Source of the DNA: Cetobacterium_A somerae
Lineage (GTDB): Bacteria; Fusobacteriota; Fusobacteriia; Fusobacteriales; Fusobacteriaceae
Reading direction: 5' to 3' (one strand)
Length of the DNA stretch: 64,000 nt
Assembly (NCBI RefSeq): GCF_044784365.2
Contig: NZ_CP173065.2
In this document: positions 52,304-61,377 of the stretch, piece by piece
Layout: every line of letters begins with the position of its first letter
Numbering within the stretch: the first letter of the stretch is position 1
Notes under the pieces: model-generated
Database searches by the model: none
Seen by the model: only the letters and a program-made list of their open reading frames with translations
Told to the model about the DNA's origin: nothing
Made by a program: the position numbers and the translations under genes

Positions 52304-52463
52304 AAAACTTATCATCTCCCCTATAAAAATAAAGCTTAATAGAATATACCTCAATAAAGTAAAAAAATCTAATAAAAGTAACAAAAAATTGAATAATGAG
52401 TCTAAAAAATTAAAATGATCAAAAATTGACGGTTAAAAATTAGAAAAATTATCGAAAAAAAAT

Positions 52464-52492
52464 TTTAAAAAACACTAAAACACAAGTATACT
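52464..52492 (+). promoter_or_regulatory. Possible promoter of adhE
   Basis: TTTAAA (52464-52469), 17 bases, TATACT (52487-52492). The rest of the 228-base gap is A/T-rich without clear sites; no Rex-type TTGTGA-N6-TCACAA box was found. Confidence 0.35.
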
Positions 52493-52531
52493 AGCATTAT
52501 AAAAATAAAAATTCACACAGGAGTGATGTTT

Positions 52532-55156
52532 ATGACACTAATAAATACAATAGAAAAAGTAAGATTAGCACAAAAAGAATATTCTAAATTTACTCAAGAA
52601 AAAGTAGATGAAATTTTTAGAGAAGCTTCATTAGCTGCAAATAATGCTAGAATAAAATTAGCTAAAATGGCAGTTGAAGAAACTGGAATGGGAATTGTTG
52701 AAGATAAAGTTATAAAAAATCACTTTGCTTCAGAATATATATATAACTCATACAAGGATACAAAAACTTGTGGAACAATAGAAGTTGACGCAGCTTATGG
52801 AGTTGAAAAAATAGCTGAACCAATTGGAGTTATAGCTGGAATAGTTCCAACTACTAACCCAACATCAACAGCAATATTTAAAGCATTATTAGCTTTAAAA
52901 ACAAGAAATGGAATTATTTTTTCTCCACACCCAAGAGCAAAAAATGCAACAATAGAGGCAGCTAGAATAGTTTTAGAAGCAGCAGTAAAAGCTGGAGCTC
53001 CAAAAGATATAATTGGATGGATTGCTGAGCCATCAGTTCAAGCATCTAATGATCTTATGAAAATGGCAGATTTAATATTAGCAACTGGAGGACCAGGAAT
53101 GGTTAAGGCTGCTTATTCATCAGGAACACCTGCAATTGGAGTAGGAGCTGGAAATACACCAGTAATAATAGATGAAACAGCACACATAAAAATGGCAGTA
53201 AACTCAATTTTATTATCAAAAACTTTTGATAATGGAGTTATCTGTGCTTCTGAGCAAGCAGTAATAATTCCAACTTCAATTTACGATAAAGTAAAAGAAG
53301 AGTTTACAGCAAGAAATGCCTACATATTAAAAGGTGACGAAGTAGATAAAGTAAGAAAAACAATAGTAATAGATGGACATTTAAATGGAGATATTGTAGG
53401 ACAATCTGCTTACAAAATAGCTCAAATGGCTGGAGTAACTGTTCCTGAAAATACAAAAGTTATTATAGGAGAAGTTGAATCAGTTGAATTAGAAGAAGCA
53501 TTTTCACATGAGAAATTATCACCAGTATTAGCTATGTATAAAGCTAAGAATTTTGAAGACGCTTTAAAGAAAGCAGATAGATTAATAGAGCTTGGTGGAA
53601 TGGGACATACATCAGTTTTATATGCAGATGAATTAGTTGCAAAAGATAAAATTGATTTATTTGGAAAAACAATGAAAACAGGAAGAACATTAATTAATAT
53701 GCCAGCAGCTCAAGGAGCTATAGGAGATGTATTTAACTTTAAACTAGCACCATCATTAACACTTGGATGTGGATCGTGGGGAGGAAACGCTGTTTCTGAA
53801 AACGTTGGAGTTAAACACTTAATAAACATAAAGACAGTTGCTAAAAGGAGAGAAAATATGCTATGGTTTAGAATTCCTGAAAGAGTATACTTCAAATTCG
53901 GATCTCTTCCAGTGGCTTTAGAAGAATTAAAAGGAAAGAAAAAAGCTGTAATTGTAACAGATCAACAGTTAGCTTCTTTAGGATATACAGATCATATAAC
54001 AACAGTTTTAGAAAATATCGGAGTAGATTTTAGAGTATTCTCAGATGTACAAGCGGACCCAACTTTAAGTGTAGTTGAAAAAGGTGCAGAATTAATGAGA
54101 AACTATAACCCAGATGTAATCATAGCTTTAGGTGGAGGTTCAGCAATGGACGCGGCTAAAATTATGTGGGTTATGTATGAGCATCCAAAAGTAAACTTTA
54201 AAGATTTAGCTATGACATTTATGGATATTAGAAAAAGAATAGTTAAATTCCCTAAAATGGGAGAAAAGGCAGAGTTCTGGGCAGTTGCAACTTCAGCAGG
54301 AACAGGATCAGAAGTAACTCCATTTGCGGTTATAACAGATGATACGACAGGAGTAAAATATCCATTAGCTGACTATGAAATTACACCAAATGTAGCAGTA
54401 GTAGATCCTCAATTGATGTTATCAATGCCAGCTGGTTTAACAGCAGCATCGGGAATAGACGTAGTAACTCACGCTATTGAGGCATATGTGTCAATAATGG
54501 CATCAGAATTTACTAATCCATTAGCATTAGAAGCAACTAGATTAACATTTAAATATCTTCCTGAATCAGTTAAAGGTGGAGCGTTAGCAGTTAAAGCTAA
54601 AGAAAAAATGGCAAATGCATCTTGTATGGCTGGAATGGCATTCTCGAACGCATTCTTAGGAATATGTCACTCAATGGCTCATAAATTAGGAGCAGCATTC
54701 CACTTACCTCATGGAGTAGCAAATGCATTATTACTTGATGAAGTAATTAGATTTAATGCAACAGATAGACCATTTAAAATGGCAGGATTTGCACAATATA
54801 AATATCCACATGCAAAAGAGTGTTACGCAAAATTAGCTGACTATTTAGGATTTACAAAAGGAAATGAAACTCCAGAAGAGAAAGCTAAAATATTAAGAAA
54901 GAAAATAGCAGAATTAAAAGCTGAAATTGGAATAAAGTCAACAATAGCAGAATATGGAATTTCAGAGCAAGAGTTCCTATCTAAATTAGATCAAATGGTT
55001 GAAGATGCATTTGATGACCAATGTACAGGAGCAAATCCAAGATATCCATTAATGAGTGATTTAAAAGAGATGTACTTAAGAGCTTATTATGGTCCAGAAA
55101 AATACTTAGCTATGCAAAAGAAAAGCGAAGAAAAATCTGAGAAAAAAGCAAAATAA
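52532..55156 (+). CDS. adhE: Bifunctional acetaldehyde-CoA/alcohol dehydrogenase
   Basis: An 874-residue fermentative enzyme that reduces acetyl-CoA to acetaldehyde and then ethanol with NADH. The N-terminal CoA-acylating aldehyde dehydrogenase has GAGNTPVIID and the catalytic cysteine C238 in DNGVICASEQ. The linker KRRENMLWFRIPERVYF leads into an iron-dependent alcohol dehydrogenase (ALGGGSAMDAAK, SGIDVVTHAIEAY, CHSMAHKLGAAFHLPHG with metal-binding histidines). The ATG at 52532 sits eight bases after AGGAG; closer starts do not fit. AdhE usually forms spirosomes. An internal AAGGAGAG and ATG (53858) mark the domain junction. Confidence 0.96.
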   Translation: MTLINTIEKVRLAQKEYSKFTQEKVDEIFREASLAANNARIKLAKMAVEETGMGIVEDKVIKNHFASEYIYNSYKDTKTCGTIEVDAAYGVEKIAEPIGVIAGIVPTTNPTSTAIFKALLALKTRNGIIFSPHPRAKNATIEAARIVLEAAVKAGAPKDIIGWIAEPSVQASNDLMKMADLILATGGPGMVKAAYSSGTPAIGVGAGNTPVIIDETAHIKMAVNSILLSKTFDNGVICASEQAVIIPTSIYDKVKEEFTARNAYILKGDEVDKVRKTIVIDGHLNGDIVGQSAYKIAQMAGVTVPENTKVIIGEVESVELEEAFSHEKLSPVLAMYKAKNFEDALKKADRLIELGGMGHTSVLYADELVAKDKIDLFGKTMKTGRTLINMPAAQGAIGDVFNFKLAPSLTLGCGSWGGNAVSENVGVKHLINIKTVAKRRENMLWFRIPERVYFKFGSLPVALEELKGKKKAVIVTDQQLASLGYTDHITTVLENIGVDFRVFSDVQADPTLSVVEKGAELMRNYNPDVIIALGGGSAMDAAKIMWVMYEHPKVNFKDLAMTFMDIRKRIVKFPKMGEKAEFWAVATSAGTGSEVTPFAVITDDTTGVKYPLADYEITPNVAVVDPQLMLSMPAGLTAASGIDVVTHAIEAYVSIMASEFTNPLALEATRLTFKYLPESVKGGALAVKAKEKMANASCMAGMAFSNAFLGICHSMAHKLGAAFHLPHGVANALLLDEVIRFNATDRPFKMAGFAQYKYPHAKECYAKLADYLGFTKGNETPEEKAKILRKKIAELKAEIGIKSTIAEYGISEQEFLSKLDQMVEDAFDDQCTGANPRYPLMSDLKEMYLRAYYGPEKYLAMQKKSEEKSEKKAK

Positions 55157-55192
55157 AATTAGCCACCTTAATTAAATTTAGTCATATAGAAA

Positions 55193-55224
55193 ATAAAACC
55201 TCCTAAATATTTAGGAGGTTTTAT
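55193..55224. terminator. Bidirectional terminator between adhE and the DUF2147 gene
   Basis: Perfect 15-bp palindromic stem ATAAAACCTCCTAAA and its complement with a 2-base centre. Confidence 0.85.
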
Positions 55225-55230
55225 TTATAG

Positions 55231-55692
55231 TTATTTAATTTTTGACCATATTTGTTTAGATCCAATAAAGCCTGATTTATCAAGACTTCCTTTTACTATA
55301 AGGGTATTTGGGTCTTTAAAAGAGATTGAGCAGTAGTAAGTTTTTCCATTTTCTGGATTGTAAATAAATCCATTTTCAAAACGATCTTTTTCAGGGTTAT
55401 ATGTGAAATCACTAACGAAATTTATACCAACTAATAATCTTGTTTTAAGTTTTTCATCAGGATTTGCTAAATCTATTTTAGTTTTTCCTTCTAACTTGTG
55501 ACCTTTCTCATAAATTGGGATAGTTAGTTGTATGATTTTTCCAAAATATCTATTGTCTATTTTTTGAAACTCTACTATGATTTGATTTCCATTTTTAGCT
55601 TTTTCAGTAATCCATTTTCCTTGAATATCCTCTTCTTTTGAAAAAGTTAAAGTACTAAATATAAGTGTAATTAATAAAAATATTTTTTTCAT
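55231..55692 (-). CDS. Exported DUF2147-domain protein
   Basis: A 153-residue protein with a clear signal peptide (MKKIFLLITLIFSTLTFS). The mature beta-rich domain begins DIQGKWITEKAKNGNQIIVEF, ends LIVKGSLDKSGFIGSKQIWSKIK and contains NGFIYNPENGKTYYCSI. This matches DUF2147, a lipocalin-like family in the periplasm or outer membrane with no proven function. Start follows GGAGG. Monocistronic and convergent with adhE. Confidence 0.85.
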   Translation of the reverse strand: MKKIFLLITLIFSTLTFSKEEDIQGKWITEKAKNGNQIIVEFQKIDNRYFGKIIQLTIPIYEKGHKLEGKTKIDLANPDEKLKTRLLVGINFVSDFTYNPEKDRFENGFIYNPENGKTYYCSISFKDPNTLIVKGSLDKSGFIGSKQIWSKIK

Positions 55693-55845
55693 TTTATTCC
55701 TCCAAAATATTTGTTTTTAATATTATAACAGGTGTAATTAAATAAATCAATACTGAAAAAAAGAACAAAATAAAAATATTTTTTCTTTTTTTAGTAATAA
55801 TAAAAAAAATTTATTTTTTAAATAGGACGTATTCATTAAATAAAT

Positions 55846-55874
55846 TTGATTTGTACGATATAAAAGGTTATATT
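55846..55874 (+). promoter_or_regulatory. Promoter of the peptide ABC operon
   Basis: TTGATT (55846-55851), 17 bases, TATATT (55869-55874). The leader ends in a G6 ribosome site (55918-55923). The rest of the 235-base gap is plain A/T-rich sequence. Confidence 0.6.
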
Positions 55875-55927
55875 TTATTAACAATATTAAATTATTGAAA
55901 AATAAAATAGAAATGCAGGGGGGAAAA

Positions 55928-57430
55928 ATGAAGAAAAAAATACTTTTATTAAGTACTTTAGCAATTTTTTTAGGATTGAATTTAGAGGCAAGAGCTGATA
56001 AGAATACCCTAGTTATAGCTAATGGAGCAGATGCAAAAACATTAGATATACATGCAACAAATGATGCGCCATCAGCAAAAGTATCAGGACAAATATATGA
56101 TACTTTAGTAAAACAGGATACTAATATGAATATAGTTCCTGGATTAGCTGAAAGTTGGAGTCAAGTAGATGATAAAACAACAGAGTTTAAATTAAGAAAA
56201 GGTGTAAAGTTTCATAATGGAAAAGAATTAACAGCAAATGATGTTAAATTTTCTTTGGATAGAATGAAGGCGTCACCGCAGGTTTCACATATAATAAAAG
56301 CAGTTGATTCAGTAGAAGTTGTAGATGACTATACTGTAAGGGTAAAAACAGCAACTCCTTTTGGACCACTATTAAGTCACCTATCACATAATGCTTCAGG
56401 AATTTTAAATAAAGAGGCCGTGGAAAAAGCTGGTGGAGCTTATGGACAACATCCTGTAGGAACAGGACCATATAAGTTTGTTAATTGGCAAGCAGGAGAT
56501 AGAATAACATTAGAGGTTAATCCAGATTACTATTTAGGAAAGGCTCCAACAGATAAGGTTATCTTTAGAAGTATTGTTGAAGGAACGAATAGAACAATAG
56601 GATTAGAAACAGGAGAGGTAGATATAGCTTTTGATATTGATCCTGTAGATAAAAATATGGTTAGAGATAATGAAAGACTAGAGTTAATTGAAGAACCATC
56701 TCTATCGACAACATATTTAGGATTTAATATGGAAAAAGATTCTTTAAAAGATAAAAAGGTAAGACAAGCAATAGCATATGCTTTAAATACTCAAGATATA
56801 GCAGATGCAGTATATCAAGGATCAGCTCAAACAGCTAATTCAGCGATAGGACCAAAAGTTTTTGGATATAACCCTGATGCAAAAGCATATGAGTATAATC
56901 CAGAAAAAGCAAAAGAGTTATTAAAAGAAGCAGGATATGATAAAGGGTTAAAGTTAAAGTTATGGATAAATGATAATCCAATTAGAAGAGATATAGCTGT
57001 TATTGCTCAAGATCAATTAAAACAAGTTGGAATTGACGTAACAATTGAAACTCTTGAGTGGGGAGCATTTTTAGATGGAACAGCTAGAGGAGATCACGAT
57101 TTATATATACTAGGTTGGGTTTCTGTAACAGGAGATGCTGATTATGGATTAGATCCGCTATTTAACTCTGCAAATAAAGGTGGAGCAGGTAATAGATCGT
57201 TCTATTCAAATCCAAAAGTTGACGAATTATTAGTAAAAGGAAGAAGTAGTGTTAATCCAGAAGAGAGAAAAACTTATTACTATGAAATTCAAGATATAGT
57301 ACAAGAGGAAGTTCCGGTATTAACATTAGTTTATCCAACACAAAATATTGGAGAACAAAAAACTGTACAAGGATTTAAAATGCATCCTGCAGGACACCAT
57401 AAAGTTTATGGAACTTATAAGACAAAGTAA
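55928..57430 (+). CDS. dppA: Peptide ABC transporter substrate-binding protein (DppA/OppA type)
   Basis: A 500-residue periplasmic binding protein of the SBP_bac_5 family. The signal peptide MKKKILLLSTLAIFLGLNLEARA is cut before DKNTLV and has no lipobox cysteine, so the protein is free in the periplasm, as expected of a diderm. Family marks are AKTLDIH, YDTLVKQD and GLAESWSQVDDKTTEFKLRKGVKFHNG. I chose the ATG at 55928, with G6 five bases before it; an upstream ATG at 55895 has no ribosome site. Peptides are likely substrates; glutathione or heme-type ligands are possible in this family. Confidence 0.9.
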   Translation: MKKKILLLSTLAIFLGLNLEARADKNTLVIANGADAKTLDIHATNDAPSAKVSGQIYDTLVKQDTNMNIVPGLAESWSQVDDKTTEFKLRKGVKFHNGKELTANDVKFSLDRMKASPQVSHIIKAVDSVEVVDDYTVRVKTATPFGPLLSHLSHNASGILNKEAVEKAGGAYGQHPVGTGPYKFVNWQAGDRITLEVNPDYYLGKAPTDKVIFRSIVEGTNRTIGLETGEVDIAFDIDPVDKNMVRDNERLELIEEPSLSTTYLGFNMEKDSLKDKKVRQAIAYALNTQDIADAVYQGSAQTANSAIGPKVFGYNPDAKAYEYNPEKAKELLKEAGYDKGLKLKLWINDNPIRRDIAVIAQDQLKQVGIDVTIETLEWGAFLDGTARGDHDLYILGWVSVTGDADYGLDPLFNSANKGGAGNRSFYSNPKVDELLVKGRSSVNPEERKTYYYEIQDIVQEEVPVLTLVYPTQNIGEQKTVQGFKMHPAGHHKVYGTYKTK

Positions 57431-57444
57431 AATATTTAAATTTT

Positions 57445-57473
57445 AGAAAGGAAACCTAAATGGTTTCCTTTCT
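57445..57473 (+). other. Intergenic stem-loop without U-tail after the binding-protein gene
   Basis: A 12-bp stem AGAAAGGAAACC/GGTTTCCTTTCT with loop TAAAT, followed by AGTATAAAG, not T. Such structures protect upstream mRNA 3' ends, so it may explain extra binding protein relative to permeases. Confidence 0.7.
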
Positions 57474-57502
57474 AGTATAAAGCAAATAAAGGGGGCTACA
57501 CA

Positions 57503-58429
57503 ATGTACAAATATATAGTAAAAAGAATACTATTGTTAATACCTGTATTACTAGGAGTTTCATTCTTAGTATTTACAATAATGTCATTTACACCAGGAGA
57601 TCCAGCTCAGCTGATCCTAGGAGAAAGTGCTCCTAAAGAAGCTGTAGCACAATTAAGATTAGAGATGGGATTAAATGACCCTTTTATTGTTCAATATTTA
57701 AGATTTGTAAAAAATGCAGTAGTAGGAAATTTTGGACAATCTTATACAACAGGAAGAGAAGTGTTTGGAGAAATTTTTTCAAGATTCCCGAATACATTGA
57801 TATTAGCAGTTTTAGGAATAATTATAGCTGTTTGCATTGGAATCCCACTAGGGATTATATCGGCAACAAGACAATATACATTAATTGATAGTGTTAGTAT
57901 GATTGGAGCTTTATTAGGAGTATCAATGCCCGTTTTTTGGCTTGGATTAATGTTAATTTTAACATTCTCAGTTAATTTGAGATGGTTACCTTCTGGAGGA
58001 TTTGATGGATTAAAAAGTTTGATACTTCCATCTGTAACTTTAGGGGTAGGATCAGCAGCCATAATTACTCGTATGACTCGTTCTTCTATGTTAGAGGTTA
58101 TAAGACAGGACTATATAAGAACAGCAAGAGCTAAAGGAGTAGCAGAAAAAGTTGTTATAAATAAACATGCTCTAAAAAATGCTTTAATTCCAGTAATAAC
58201 AGTAGTAGGACTACAATTTGGTGGACTTTTAGGTGGAGCTGTTTTAACTGAGTCAGTTTATTCGTGGCCAGGTGTAGGAAGAATGATGGTAGATGCCATT
58301 AGACAAAAAGACACGCCAACAGTTTTAGCATCAGTAATTTTCTTGGCAGTTACATTTAGTGTTGTAAATTTAGCAGTAGATATACTATACGCTTATGTAG
58401 ATCCAAGAATAAAATCGCAATACAAATAA
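57503..58429 (+). CDS. dppB: Peptide ABC transporter permease (DppB type)
   Basis: A 308-residue inner-membrane protein with six hydrophobic segments. The N-terminus MYKYIVKRILLLIPVLLGVSF and FTPGDPAQLILGE are typical of DppB/OppB. The EAA loop is RQDYIRTARAKGVAEKVVINKHALKNALIP, and it ends YAYVDPRIK. Start ATG follows GGGGG. Partner of dppC. Confidence 0.94.
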   Translation: MYKYIVKRILLLIPVLLGVSFLVFTIMSFTPGDPAQLILGESAPKEAVAQLRLEMGLNDPFIVQYLRFVKNAVVGNFGQSYTTGREVFGEIFSRFPNTLILAVLGIIIAVCIGIPLGIISATRQYTLIDSVSMIGALLGVSMPVFWLGLMLILTFSVNLRWLPSGGFDGLKSLILPSVTLGVGSAAIITRMTRSSMLEVIRQDYIRTARAKGVAEKVVINKHALKNALIPVITVVGLQFGGLLGGAVLTESVYSWPGVGRMMVDAIRQKDTPTVLASVIFLAVTFSVVNLAVDILYAYVDPRIKSQYK

Positions 58430-58443
58430 AGGGGTGAATAAAA

Positions 58444-59325
58444 GTGGCTACTATGAAAAATGAAAATGTGGGGAAAAAAAGAAGCCAATGGGCAGAATTA
58501 TGGAAAAATTTAAAGAGAAATAAGATGGCCTTATTAGGTTTAGTAATAATAGTGATAATAGTTTTACTTGCAATATTTGCAGACCAAATTGCAAATTATG
58601 ATCAAGTTGTAATTAAGCAAAATTTAAGAATGAGATTAAAACCACCTTCAGCACAACATTGGTTAGGAACTGATGAATTTGGAAGAGATATATTTGCTAG
58701 ATTAGTTCATGGTGCTAGAGTATCTTTAAAAGTTGGTATATTAGCAGTAGGTATAGCAATAGCAATTGGAGGTTTCTTAGGAGCTGTAGCAGGATATTAT
58801 GGTGGAAAATTAGATAATATAATAATGAGAATAATGGATATATTTTTAGCTGTACCTAGTATACTTCTTGCTATAGCTATTGTATCAGCATTAGGTCCAA
58901 ATCTTTTAAATCTAATGATTGCAGTAAGTATATCATCTGTTCCAAGATATGCTAGAATAGTAAGAGCTTCAGTATTATCAATAAGAGATCAAGAGTTTAT
59001 TGAAGCAGCAAGAGCAATTGGAGCAAATGATGCAAGAATAATATGCAGACATATTATTCCAAATTCATTAGCCCCGGTAATTGTACAAGGAACATTAGGT
59101 GTTGCAGGTGCTATATTATCAACGGCGGGATTAAGTTTCATTGGATTAGGAATTCAGCCCCCTGCTCCTGAATGGGGATCAATGTTATCTGGAGGAAGAC
59201 AATATCTTAGATATGCATGGTGGGTAACAACATTTCCAGGTGTATCAATAATGATAACAATACTATCTTTAAATCTTTTAGGGGATGGTCTAAGAGATGC
59301 ATTAGATCCAAGATTAAAACAATAA
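58444..59325 (+). CDS. dppC: Peptide ABC transporter permease (DppC type)
   Basis: A 293-residue inner-membrane protein with the DppC/OppC N-terminal extension, LGTDEFGRDIFARLVHGARVSL, the EAA loop DQEFIEAARAIGANDARIICRHIIPN and a C-terminal GLRDALDPRLKQ. Start is GTG with GGGGTGA six bases before it. Forms the pore with DppB. Confidence 0.94.
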   Translation: MATMKNENVGKKRSQWAELWKNLKRNKMALLGLVIIVIIVLLAIFADQIANYDQVVIKQNLRMRLKPPSAQHWLGTDEFGRDIFARLVHGARVSLKVGILAVGIAIAIGGFLGAVAGYYGGKLDNIIMRIMDIFLAVPSILLAIAIVSALGPNLLNLMIAVSISSVPRYARIVRASVLSIRDQEFIEAARAIGANDARIICRHIIPNSLAPVIVQGTLGVAGAILSTAGLSFIGLGIQPPAPEWGSMLSGGRQYLRYAWWVTTFPGVSIMITILSLNLLGDGLRDALDPRLKQ

Positions 59326-59348
59326 TTACAGTGGGGAGATGGACGTAA

Positions 59349-60350
59349 ATGGAAAAACTATTAAATATAAAAAATTTATCTATAAATTATGAGGCAAATG
59401 ATGAAAAAGTTATGGCAGTAACAGATTTAGAGATAGAATTAGCAGAGGGAGAAACATTAGGATTAGTTGGAGAAACAGGTGCAGGAAAAACGACTACAGC
59501 ATTGGGAATAATGAGATTAGTTCCAAATCCACCTGGAAAAATTGTATCTGGTGAGATTAATTTTCAGGGAAGAAATTTATTAACTATTTCAGAAGAAGAT
59601 ATGAGAGCAATAAGAGGAAGACAGATAAGTATGATTTTCCAAGATCCAATGACATCTTTGAATCCAGTATTAACTGTAGGAGATCAAATTGCAGAAGTAA
59701 TACAAATTCATGAAAAATTATCCACAAAAGATGCTATGGAAAAAGCAAGCGAAATGTTAGAGTTGGTTGGAATCCCAGGGAATAGATTAAATGATTATCC
59801 TCATCAATTCTCTGGTGGAATGAAACAAAGAGTTGTAATAGCTATAGCCTTAGCATGCAATCCAAAATTATTGATTGCAGATGAACCAACGACAGCTCTA
59901 GATGTAACAATCCAAGCTCAAGTTTTAGATTTGATGAATGATTTAAAAGAAAAATTAAGAACATCAATGCTACTAATAACTCATGATTTAGGAGTAGTTG
60001 CACAAGTATGTGATAAAGTAGCAATAATGTATGCTGGAGAAATTATAGAATCAGGAACATTATATGATATATTTGAAAAGCCGAAGCATCCATATACACA
60101 TGGACTATTTGATTCAATACCTAGTTTAGATGAGGATGTAACTAGATTAAAACCTATAAAAGGATTGATGCCAGATCCTACAGATTTACCATCTGGATGT
60201 AGATTCCATCCTAGATGTCCATATGCACAAGAGGAGTGTTCAAAAAGAAGTCCAAGAACAACAATTGAAAATGGGCATAAAGTAAAATGTTTAGCTTACG
60301 AAGGGGTAATAAATGTACCAGAGCTACAGGAGGGAAGAAATGGCAGATAA
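59349..60350 (+). CDS. dppD: Peptide ABC transporter ATP-binding protein (DppD type)
   Basis: A 333-residue ATPase with Walker A GETGAGKTTTALG, signature FSGGMKQRV, Walker B LLIADEPTTALD and the C-terminal oligopeptide domain (PSGCRFHPRCPYAQEEC), whose cysteines in related proteins bind an iron-sulfur cluster. ATG start. Its last 11 bases overlap the start of dppF. Confidence 0.95.
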   Translation: MEKLLNIKNLSINYEANDEKVMAVTDLEIELAEGETLGLVGETGAGKTTTALGIMRLVPNPPGKIVSGEINFQGRNLLTISEEDMRAIRGRQISMIFQDPMTSLNPVLTVGDQIAEVIQIHEKLSTKDAMEKASEMLELVGIPGNRLNDYPHQFSGGMKQRVVIAIALACNPKLLIADEPTTALDVTIQAQVLDLMNDLKEKLRTSMLLITHDLGVVAQVCDKVAIMYAGEIIESGTLYDIFEKPKHPYTHGLFDSIPSLDEDVTRLKPIKGLMPDPTDLPSGCRFHPRCPYAQEECSKRSPRTTIENGHKVKCLAYEGVINVPELQEGRNGR

Positions 60351-61314
60351 AATACTAGAGGTAAGAAACTTAAAAAAATACTTTAACACTCCAAAAGGAC
60401 TTTTGCATGCTGTAGATGGAGTTACTTTTTCAATAGAAAGAGGAAAAACTCTAGGAGTTGTAGGAGAATCAGGATGTGGAAAATCGACTACGGGAAGAGT
60501 AGTTTTAAGACTTCTTGAAGCAACTGATGGAGAGATAATATTTGAAGGTAAAAATATAAGAGACTACGGAAAAGCAGAAATGGTTAAATTGAGAGAAGAG
60601 ATGCAAATTATTTTCCAAGATCCATATGCTTCTTTAAATCCAAGAATGACTATAAGTGAAATAATAGCAGAACCATTAATAATTCATAAAAAATGTAAAA
60701 ATAAAGAGGAGTTACAAGAAAAAGTAGCTAAGTTGATGGAAACAGTAGGTCTTAGCGAAAGATTGACAAACACATATCCTCATGAACTAGATGGTGGAAG
60801 AAGACAAAGAATTGGTATAGCTAGAGCATTAGCACTAAATCCAAAATTTATAGTTTGTGATGAACCAGTTTCAGCCTTAGATGTTTCTATTCAAGCTCAA
60901 GTATTAAATCTTATGAAAGATTTACAAGAGGAGTTTGGTTTAACTTATATGTTTATAACTCACGATTTATCTGTAGTAAAACATTTTTCTGATGATATAG
61001 CGGTGATGTATTTAGGAGAGCTTGTAGAAAAAGCTCCAGCAAAAGAGCTATTTAAAAATCCGGTACATCCATATACAAAAGCTTTATTATCAGCAATACC
61101 TATTCCAAGTATAAAACATAAGATGAGTAGAGAGAGATTAAAGGGAGAGATAACATCACCAGTTAATCCTGGAGTAGGGTGTAGATTTAGGAAAAGATGT
61201 AGCATGGCAATTCCTGAATGTGGAAATTCAACACCAGTTTTAAGAGAAATATCACCTGGACATTTTTATGCATGTCATTTGATAGGAAAAGAAGAGAAAA
61301 AAATAGAAGAATAA
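60340..61314 (+). CDS. dppF: Peptide ABC transporter ATP-binding protein (DppF type)
   Basis: A 324-residue partner ATPase with Walker A GESGCGKSTTGR, Walker B FIVCDEPVSALD and C-terminal GVGCRFRKRCSMAIPEC. The C-loop reads LDGGRRQRI, not LSGGQRQRI: both the serine and the glutamine of the ABC signature are changed, so one of the two ATP sites may be degenerate. The ATG at 60340 follows GGAGGG; an upstream ATG (60313) lies inside dppD without a ribosome site. Confidence 0.93.
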   Translation: MADKILEVRNLKKYFNTPKGLLHAVDGVTFSIERGKTLGVVGESGCGKSTTGRVVLRLLEATDGEIIFEGKNIRDYGKAEMVKLREEMQIIFQDPYASLNPRMTISEIIAEPLIIHKKCKNKEELQEKVAKLMETVGLSERLTNTYPHELDGGRRQRIGIARALALNPKFIVCDEPVSALDVSIQAQVLNLMKDLQEEFGLTYMFITHDLSVVKHFSDDIAVMYLGELVEKAPAKELFKNPVHPYTKALLSAIPIPSIKHKMSRERLKGEITSPVNPGVGCRFRKRCSMAIPECGNSTPVLREISPGHFYACHLIGKEEKKIEE

Positions 61315-61319
61315 AAAGG

Positions 61320-61362
61320 ATAACTCTAAATTAGACTAAATACTAATTTAGAGTTATTTTTA
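61320..61362 (+). terminator. Rho-independent terminator after the peptide ABC operon
   Basis: 15-bp stem ATAACTCTAAATTAG and complement, 8-base loop, T tail. Confidence 0.85.
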
Positions 61363-61377
61363 TAAAGGAGGTATTTT

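Noticed and set aside
52523..52531. Upstream GTG/ATG starts for adhE
   Set aside because: They overlap or abut the AGGAG ribosome site; the ATG at 52532 has proper spacing and gives the usual N-terminus.
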